A stretch of 64,000 nt of DNA from Acholoe squamosa (Eukaryota > Annelida > Polychaeta > Phyllodocida > Polynoidae), in assembly GCA_949317995.1 (NCBI GenBank), contig OX439046.1:40579002-40643001 (forward strand), in the 5' to 3' direction. The notes below the pieces were generated by a model. It was not told where the DNA came from. It saw only the letters and a program-made list of their open reading frames with translations, and made no database searches. Below, in pieces: positions 58,301 through 64,000 of the stretch; positions within the stretch are counted from its first letter, which is position 1; every line of letters begins with the position of its first letter. The position numbers and the translations under genes are program-made.

Positions 58301-61106
58301 CCACCGGATAGCCCCACCCCTGAGGATATCACCTTTTATGTGGGGATAGGCCCATAAACTACCCAGCCCGGTTACACCGAGCCCCTTGCTTTACACCATC
58401 TTCCCAGGGTCCCCAACCCCACTCAAAGCCCCAACCCCCACCCCCCCCCCCAAGATCAAACTTTCATCTAAGTAACTACTCCAGTAGAGCACGTGTGCAC
58501 TGGCTAACCGTTTGTTGTCAGTATACCCGTTACCATAACAACGGGGGAACCACCCACTCTATTTATAGAACAGGTGTCCCCACACGGTGATGATGGGTGC
58601 TCCGGCGAATTTGGCCACGGCACCGTCCCCCCGATACAGGAGAGCATAACAGATAGAAAGCTCGGGCCCAGGCAGCGGCAAAGCAATCCGAGCTCACTAT
58701 ATCAACTCCCCTGAACCCCAGGAAGCCCAGCATCCCAACCGCCTATATGTGTTTAATTTCAAACTGGCTGAGAGGGCCTATTACATAATCTATGGTAGGT
58801 AAAATTTCGACTCACCATTCCAACATGGCCGAGTTTCGGTTCATGACGGAGACCACCGTCCCAACCCAGCGACTACCGGCCACCCCCACAATCATATAAC
58901 TTTGGACCGTTCCGAGGCTATACCCAAATGTCAGTAGCGTTTGGAAGGTACCATCACACTTATGTGGGGATGGCAGGTAGCCTTTACACATACGCCGCAA
59001 AGACGCTTATGTGGGGATCGCCCCCCCGCCCACCTAGCCTACCCTTTACCCCCCCTCCCCCCCGCCCCACACTGAACCCCCCAACCCCCGAAAGACGCCC
59101 AAAACACACCCACACACAGCCATCATTATCAACACTCAGCTAAAACAGCATGATAACCACAGCTAACCTAACCAACACAATAGATCGGCTTACATTAATG
59201 TTCATCGGCATTAGCACCGGTTGCAGCGTCTGGCCCGACCACTTTCGCGCCATACGCGGCAGCTCGGCGCCATCTTGGTTTTCGTTCCAAACACCGAAAC
59301 TGACGGACGTCACGGCCGTCACCATGACTACCATCGGTCATGTGACACCCGCACGCGGCATCTCTACCACAACAACAACATTAGCACATGTTCAGACTTT
59401 GACTTGCTTAGATCGAACTTACCTCAATAGCCATTGATCGCCCCGCCAGGAGGGATGATCACCCATTGGATCTGCGTGATGCTGAAATACAAATTAAAAG
59501 CCATATTAAACCAAGGCTCCACGTTTTGAATAAGCCAATTCTCAAAATCCATAATCACCCTTGAGGTCAGAAAATACTTACAATCCACCTGACATGGTGA
59601 TAGTGAGGTGCAGAATGGTGCCGTTGGGCATTACCAGCTCGACTTCATACACCTCCATCCTGGTTATGTAACATTATGACATCACAGACGAACGAGCGCC
59701 CCTTTTTATAGCACCTTGGATCAAAAATTTAGCGCGAGGGATAAAATTTTCTTTTTCTTTTTTCTATTTTTCTTTCCTCCGCCCCCCATTTCGACCAAAA
59801 ATAAATTCTCCTTCAAATCATCTCAAACACAATTTCCTTCAAGGCAATCGACACAGGTAGGAGTCGATCTGAGCGGGTCATACCTGTACTTATTCCCCAT
59901 AACTTATTCGACTCCTCGCCATTACGGTGCAGCACCAGCTCACTACCACCACCTGGTGAAACTAAGACAAACTAACCACAGCGTCCCTGGATACAGGACC
60001 CGCGCTAAGCCAAGTGAATAAATTGAGCTCTGCATTCAGGTTTGTACGTTGAAAGGAAAATAACATTAACCTCATGTCCTTTCTCCGTATTGACCGTAGT
60101 CTGTCTGCAACCCAAAACAAACAAACTATAGGTCCATGAACTAAATTATTTTTCCCTAATTTACAGCCACCACCCCACAGTTTTACAATACCAATGCTAC
60201 TGCATCTTGTTTTCATGGTCGACACACGGACAAATTAACCTCTTTGGTCAAATTCGGTATTTTTGTGGACCACCTTGTGAACCATACGTCTTTTAACCTG
60301 TTTCTAACGTCAGACACCCCTCTGTTCTTGTCTCTGTCTGCAGGACCACCGAAGAAGAAGGGCAACAAAGGCAAGCGCGGCCTGGGATCAGATTTGCCTC
60401 CATCTACAGACCCAGGCCAAGCCCCTACAGCAGAAGGTGCCACCAAAGAGTAAGCAGGGCTAGTAAAACCTGCCAAGAAGCCATCCCAACCGGCCCAATA
60501 GACCCAAGGACCCCAAGCAACACCACCAGTCACCCAACAAGCTGCACCGGCAGGTCCTACACTCAAGTAGGTCTTGCAACCAACAGGCCTGGAACCCCAA
60601 TTCCACCAGGCTATGCGGTTTGGAAGGACAGCTACTTCTCCCCCAAGCCTGTACACCCAACCAGGCCACCCACCTTGAACCTGTGTACTTTATGTTCGGA
60701 CGGTCCAGGAACTTTTGCTTGCCCCTGTGCTTATTATCAAAGCCAGGAACAAGCCACAATACACAGTTCACCTTCTTTTACCACCTTCAGGCCCATCGAC
60801 AGAAATTCAAAAAGACACTCTTTCAAGCCAACACCACCACCAAGAAGTAACACGACATTCGACCCACCCCTTGATGACAGCAGCTCATCCTCCTCCTCCT
60901 CAACTTCCCCTGAGGTTGGAGACATGGCTTTCATGGAAGCCTCTTTTTCACAATTTAGAATAGACTCCTTTGATGACGACTACAACATGGAAGCCAAACA
61001 GAGGAGAAAATCAGCTGCTGGAAGACATTTCTGTAGATCCCCCATGGAACACTACAACTTACCACCAAGTAGCATTGGCACGAAATTGAGAAAATTTAAG
61101 TACTAG
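54371..61106 (+). CDS. env-position gene of element C, five predicted exons
   Basis: Predicted exons: 54,371-54,399; 54,685-55,184; 55,475-58,162; 60,344-60,449; and about 60,530 (or 60,554 or 60,587) to 61,106. Introns are GT..AG, and phases agree at every junction (2, 1, 1, 2). The first ATG has context ACCATGG; unspliced, its frame stops after 10 codons. Exon 3 resembles an envelope fusion glycoprotein of baculovirus-F/errantivirus type; exon 2 adds an unknown N-terminal domain and exons 4-5 a long basic, Ser-rich tail. Spliced length would be about 1300 residues, far above the usual 450-700 for such Env proteins. Role in particle release or cell entry is inferred only from layout and position. 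The spliced product has not been verified and is not written out here. Confidence 0.65.
54685..55184 (+). CDS. env-position gene, exon 2 (unknown N-terminal domain)
   Basis: Open throughout in one frame with no internal ATG-led start near its beginning, which supports a splice entry at 54,685. It codes about 166 residues, mixed and helical-looking, with WARFDQHVASYLALLSARTL and no signal peptide or membrane segment. I do not recognise it. The donor GTAAGC at 55,185 is strong; without splicing the frame ends at 55,231. Confidence 0.6.
55465..55482 (+). other. tandem splice acceptors and TGATG stop-start overlap
   Basis: After a T-rich tract, AG occurs at 55,465-55,466 and again at 55,473-55,474. 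The downstream AG keeps exon 2 in frame with exon 3. The upstream AG puts exon 2 on TGA at 55,478-55,480, which overlaps the ATG at 55,480-55,482. That TGATG arrangement permits termination-reinitiation. Either choice could therefore yield the exon 3 product, as a fusion or as a separate protein. Confidence 0.5.
55475..58162 (+). CDS. env-position gene, exon 3 (envelope glycoprotein-like core)
   Basis: Counting from Met at 55,480: a hydrophobic stretch at 1-15 (possible signal or anchor); R-x-x-R at 114-117 (furin-type) followed by a Gly-rich segment 120-136 and then helical, Leu-rich repeats 140-285; the motif LLITIPVPIG near 313-322; cysteines at 380, 388, 402, 418, 453, 473, 475 and 491; about a dozen N-x-S/T sites; a membrane segment near 588-606; a second hydrophobic segment near 680-694; then about 200 residues of basic/Pro-rich cytoplasmic-type tail. 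Cleavage site, helices, Cys-rich head and anchor in this order fit the F/Gypsy-Env group. Two membrane segments and the long tail are unusual. The donor GTAAGT lies at 58,163. Confidence 0.75.
58504..59394 (-). other. possible further antisense exons, uncertain
   Basis: Downstream of the antisense short ORF, minus-strand open blocks end at donor-like sites: a block ending before GTAAGC at 59,193, one ending before GTGAGT at 58,815 (with VGVAGSRWVGTVVSV), and one at 58,690-58,504. AG acceptors precede each, for example TTGTTGTTGTGGTAG near 59,366. Frames do not join unambiguously and the plus strand is also open over 59,150-59,437, so I treat these as candidates for 3' untranslated or alternative exons only. 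Confidence 0.25.
59423..59658 (-). CDS. antisense two-exon short ORF inside intron 3
   Basis: The ATG at 59,658 has an ideal context (ACCAGGATGG). Exon a runs 59,658-59,582 and ends before a perfect donor GTAAGT (59,581-59,576). Exon b starts at 59,481 after GTATTTCAG and reads to a TGA at 59,426-59,424, one base before another GTAAGT donor. Joined, the phases agree and would give 44 residues, hydrophobic and beta-rich, with MEVYEVELVMPNGTILHLTI at its start. Ending a stop next to a further donor suggests continuing non-coding exons. Function unknown; a regulatory antisense product is one possibility. Confidence 0.45.
59702..59710 (-). promoter_or_regulatory. antisense TATA box
   Basis: On the minus strand this reads TATAAAAAG within GCTATAAAAAGGGGCGC, a near-ideal TATA box, 44-52 bases before the antisense ATG. 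A start 25-30 bases downstream would leave a 5' leader of only about 20 bases. GTGATGTCAT, a CRE-like word, lies just after it. Confidence 0.5.
60344..60449 (+). CDS. env-position gene, exon 4 (basic tail)
   Basis: Entry after a strong CTGCAG acceptor, in frame with exon 3. It codes a Lys/Gly-rich segment (PPKKKGNKGKRG) and a Pro/Thr-rich end. The donor GTAAGC at 60,450 overlaps the stop TAA (60,451-60,453), so splicing decides whether the protein ends here or continues into exon 5. Confidence 0.55.
60530..61106 (+). CDS. env-position gene, exon 5 (Cys/Ser-rich C-terminus)
   Basis: A frame open from 60,468 to the TAG at 61,104-61,106 has no ATG before codon 153 or so, so it needs splicing or a frameshift to be used. 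AGs at 60,529, 60,553 and 60,586 all give the right phase from the exon 4 donor; which is used is unclear. It includes a C-x2-C...C-x-C cluster (LCTLCSDGPGTFACPCAYY), a run of eight Ser, and an Arg/Lys end. It could be a cytoplasmic tail binding Gag or host factors, but this is a guess. Confidence 0.5.
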
Positions 61107-62066
61107 GACTGCACATACATGCAAAATTATGAACTTTTATATCTTCCTAATCTGACATTGTAGGGACACAATTTTTCCCACCCCCCACCCATGGGACTCC
61201 CAGAGTCACCAGACGTTTACAAATTTATACGCTGAATGGTTTTCAAGAAAGCTGATATAAAAAGTTCAATCTGTACTGTGAAACATTTAAAACCACATGT
61301 AAGTTTTCTTAACACTAATCCACTCTGTGAGGATACTGAGCGAAATCAGAAACCTAGGTGCCACAGAGCCCCCCCCCAACAAAGTTACCTTTTCTCTTAA
61401 AGGACGATACCATGTTCTTCAAGCCCAAAACAGTTTGCATTTGTATTTATGGGTTTTAGTCTTAGCCAGCATGTTACATTTTTCCTCTGTATTTATTGTA
61501 TTGCAAGATTACTGACCTAGTCAATATCCAGACATGTAGAGGATATATTTTTGAACCATGTATTTTTATACAAACTTGTTAACTATGTACACTTGATCTC
61601 ATACAGGAACCGGTATATGTGACAGAGTATGGCTGCTGTTTCTGCCCTGATTGCTCAAGGCAGGACACAGCAATGAGTATCGCTATTGTCACCAGGATTC
61701 TCGAAGTATTTCTCATCCATGTGTTTTCTCTTGATTTGCATGTATATGTAAGATTTTTATAGCAATTAGCACACAGTAGAGACTGTCACCACAACCTTGT
61801 AGGCCCGACGATATTTTTTGTATGTATTTTTCAAACGAAGCCTGCCTCACTATTGAGGATGTCATTGTTCTTAGAAGTAGACCTATATACACAGTGGATG
61901 ATTCAAGTATGTATGTTAAAATTTTTATACCGGTATTAAGCCAGGTATACACAAGGTTTTGAGTGACCTTATAAATTTTTGCCAAACCTTGAATGCACCA
62001 ATGACGAGTATAAGAACTTTCTCTACCTTTTGCATTCGCGTAGAATCGAATAGGAATGTGGGGATA
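61107..62066 (+). other. element C 3' untranslated region and polypurine tract
   Basis: About 960 bp without a credible frame. The last bases before the 3' LTR, AATAGGAATGTGGGGATA (62,049-62,066), are purine-rich and serve as the likely plus-strand primer tract, though interrupted by T. Confidence 0.55.
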
Positions 62067-62738
62067 TGTCAATGGGGTATTCAAGGTTCATTAATTATTA
62101 TATGAAATATTTTAAGCCGAATGATCAAGCTCGCCTATAAGGCTCCCTTACACCAAACCTTTGGATCTGACAGAGCCAGGTATCTCTACCCAACTCTGCC
62201 TCTCCTGGCCAGTGACCTCAGATTCACCTCCGGATCCTGGCTAGGGGTCATGACCTCGACCCCCGCTAAACCCTAGGTACGGGGTGGGAGTGTGCTCACA
62301 CCCACCTCCGTTCCTAGCCAATCAGGGATCGAGCTGCTCCTCCAACAGGTGGGCAGCTCGACCCACCTTTAGGCAAGCCCCCTCCCCCCCTCCAGGGTGA
62401 GATGATGCAAGGCACACCGGGTCTTGCCAATCCCTAAGCATGACGTCATGCTTCTCCCAAGACTGACGTCATGCCTACCCCGAGCTGCTCCTATATATAT
62501 GAATACAGGACTAGCTTGGGATACTCTCTCTTATTCTTTACTTTCCTCTCTCCACACCTAGTCTCCATGACACACAGTGCCTTGGTATAGAGCTAGCTTG
62601 ATCAGGTGGGCAGCATACACATTGTACTTCACCATGCCAACATGTACCTGCCTAACACTACAATAAAGTGGATTCATCAACTGTACTCTCCGGACTCCTG
62701 AGTTGCTCATGTTCATGACTTGTAACGGTCCGTCGACA
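62067..62738 (+). mobile_element. element C 3' LTR
   Basis: Same length as the 5' LTR and no difference seen by eye. AATAAA at 62,662-62,667 would direct polyadenylation of element transcripts, including the env-position mRNA. Confidence 0.95.
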
Positions 62739-64000
62739 CTTGTGTTATAATGGACCTTTCCCTTTACTACTTACTGCCTGCGTTATAATGAAACATTCTC
62801 TATACTACTTGCTGCCTGTGATATTATTGATTTGAATAAATTTTTATTTAGACTGACAAACAGATACAGGTATCATACGCCTTTCATTGCCGCCAATAGA
62901 CCCTTCCCTATACTACTTACTGCCTGTGGTATAAAGGACCCCTTCCCTATACTACTTACTGCCTGTGTTATAATGGACCCTTCCCTATTCTACTTTATAC
63001 TGCCTGTGTTACAATGGACCCTTCCCTATACTACTTACTGCCTGTGTTATAATGGACCTTTCCCTTTACTACTTACTGCCTGTGTTATAATGGACCCTTC
63101 CCTATACTACTTACTGCCTGTGGTATAATGGACCTTTCCCTTTACTACTTACTGCCTGTGTTATAATAGACCCTTCCCTTTACTACTTACTGCCTGTGTT
63201 ATAATGGACCCTTACCTATACTACTTACTGCCTGCGTTATAATGGAACATTCCCTATACTACTTACTGCCTGTGTTATAATGGACCTTTCCCTTTACTAC
63301 TTACTGCCTGTGTTATAATGGACCCTTCCCTATATTACTTACTGCCTGTGGTATAATGGACCTTTCCCTTTACTTCTTACTGCCTGTGTTATAATAGACC
63401 CTTCCCTTTACTACTTACTGCCTGTGTTATAATGGACCCTTACCTATACTACTTACTGCCTGCGTTATAATGAAACATTCTCTATACTACTTGCTGCCTG
63501 TGATATTATTGATTTGAATAAATTTTTATTTAGACTGACAAACAGATACAGGTATCATACGCCTTTCATTGCCGCCAATAGACCCTTCCCTATACTACTT
63601 ACTGCCTGTGGTATAAAGGACCCCTTCCCTATACTACTTACTGCCTGTGTTATAATGGACCCTTCCCTATTCTACTTTATACTGCCTGTGTTACAATGGA
63701 CCCTTCCCTATACTACTTACTGCCTGTGTTATAATGGACCTTTCCCTTTACTACTTACTGCCTGTGTTATAATGGACCCTTCCCTATACTACTTACTGCC
63801 TGTGGTATAATGGACCTTTCCCTTTACTACTTACTGCCTGTGTTATAATAGACCCTTCCCTTTACTACTTACTGCCTGTGTTATAATGGACCCTTACCTA
63901 TACTACTTACTGCCTGCGTTATAATGGAACATTCTCTATACTACTTGCTGCCTGTGATATTATTGATTTGAATAAATTTTTATTTAGACTGACAAACAGA
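62739..64000. repeat. 38-bp minisatellite with a 682-bp higher-order repeat
   Basis: Units like TGCCTGTGTTATAATGGACC repeat every 38 bp. A non-repeat linker beginning GATTTGAATAAATTTTTATT occurs at 62,829, 63,511 and 63,966, so 62,829 to 63,510 forms a 682-bp higher-order unit and the next is shorter (455 bp). The open frames at 62,832 and 63,514 are identical copies of repeat translation. The array runs off the window. Confidence 0.95.

Larger units (their letters stand above)
58163..60343 (+). other. env-position gene, intron 3 (2181 bp) holding antisense features
   Basis: Begins GTAAGT and ends TTCTTGTCTCTGTCTGCAG. It is unusually long for a retroelement. It includes C-rich tracts (58,430-58,450 and 59,040-59,070), GTTACCATAACAAC and GTCACCATGACTAC words that resemble RFX X-box palindromes (58,528 and 59,319), and the antisense TATA box and short ORF described separately. 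Confidence 0.6.
46455..62738 (+). mobile_element. element C: near-intact gypsy-type, retrovirus-like LTR element
   Basis: Two 672-bp LTRs (46,455-47,126 and 62,067-62,738) start TGTCAATGG and end CGTCGACA; by eye they are identical. CTTG at 46,451-46,454 and 62,739-62,742 is the target duplication. The inside holds gag, a UAG, pol in PR-RT-RNase H-IN order (so Metaviridae/gypsy type), an env-position gene with introns and an antisense short ORF. At 16.3 kb it is long for the group, mainly from the env region and its introns. The insertion is very young given LTR identity. The gag N-terminal frame is broken in this copy. Confidence 0.95.

Noticed and set aside
59150-59437. Plus-strand 95-codon frame in intron 3 as an extra env exon
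   Set aside because: No acceptor/donor pair fitted it into the phase chain; left as intron, though the antisense reading of the same DNA is also uncertain.
62832-63810. Two identical 98-codon frames at 62,832 and 63,514
   Set aside because: Copies of the higher-order minisatellite unit, not duplicated genes.

Overview
The window is eukaryotic: animal-type repeats, GT..AG introns, LTR retrotransposons with animal-style promoters, and no bacterial gene organisation. Low gene density, many minisatellites, foldback elements, gypsy-type retroelements and a GTGAGTGAGTGAG-headed dispersed repeat suggest a marine invertebrate, perhaps a mollusc or other lophotrochozoan. That placement is an inference. 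No confident single-copy host gene was found; the one weak candidate is a TATA box plus a possible first exon at 43.9-44.1 kb.

Layout. 1-8.4 kb: non-coding, with a 22-bp triplicate, a 71-bp minisatellite (about 5.95-6.44 kb) and a 1.2-kb foldback element (about 6.87-8.06 kb). 8.4-25.5 kb: a 34-bp satellite in three blocks enclosing a decayed minus-strand gypsy-type element A. Element A reads gag (23.1 to 20.2 kb), protease, start of reverse transcriptase, an excised RT/RNase H region, integrase (to 17.4 kb), then an unusual third gene with Cys/His clusters (16.95 to 14.0 kb). Its 3' 3.4 kb plus satellite was tandemly duplicated (9.2-12.6 and 13.2-16.6 kb). 25.6-32.8 kb: 37-bp, 48-bp (18 exact units) and 51-bp (about 4 kb) minisatellites and a solo LTR (27.4-27.8 kb). 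32.8-46.4 kb: non-coding DNA with a second solo LTR (34.75-35.18 kb), a minus-strand gag relic B related to A (36.7-39.5 kb), foldback/MITE-like elements and microsatellites.

46,455-62,738 is the most interesting part: a 16.3-kb plus-strand gypsy-type LTR element C with 672-bp LTRs that look identical by eye, TG..CA ends and a 4-bp CTTG target duplication, inserted in a 38-bp minisatellite that continues to the window end. Its LTR carries two perfect CRE palindromes before a TATA box. Gag and Pol share one frame separated by a single UAG followed by a short hairpin, which suggests stop-codon readthrough. Pol is intact (PR, RT, RNase H, IN, GPY/F, AT-hook tail).

Downstream of pol is an env-position gene that I read as five exons with canonical splice sites and matching phases (54,371 to 61,106), with its own CCAAT/TATA promoter. 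Its large exon has the layout of a baculovirus-F/errantivirus-type envelope glycoprotein. Intron 3 (2.2 kb) holds an antisense TATA box followed by a two-exon short ORF. Together this looks like a recently active, retrovirus-like element with readthrough, intron-based and antisense expression. The gag N-terminus of this copy is broken, so it probably needed a helper. All functional statements are by eye; no searches were run.
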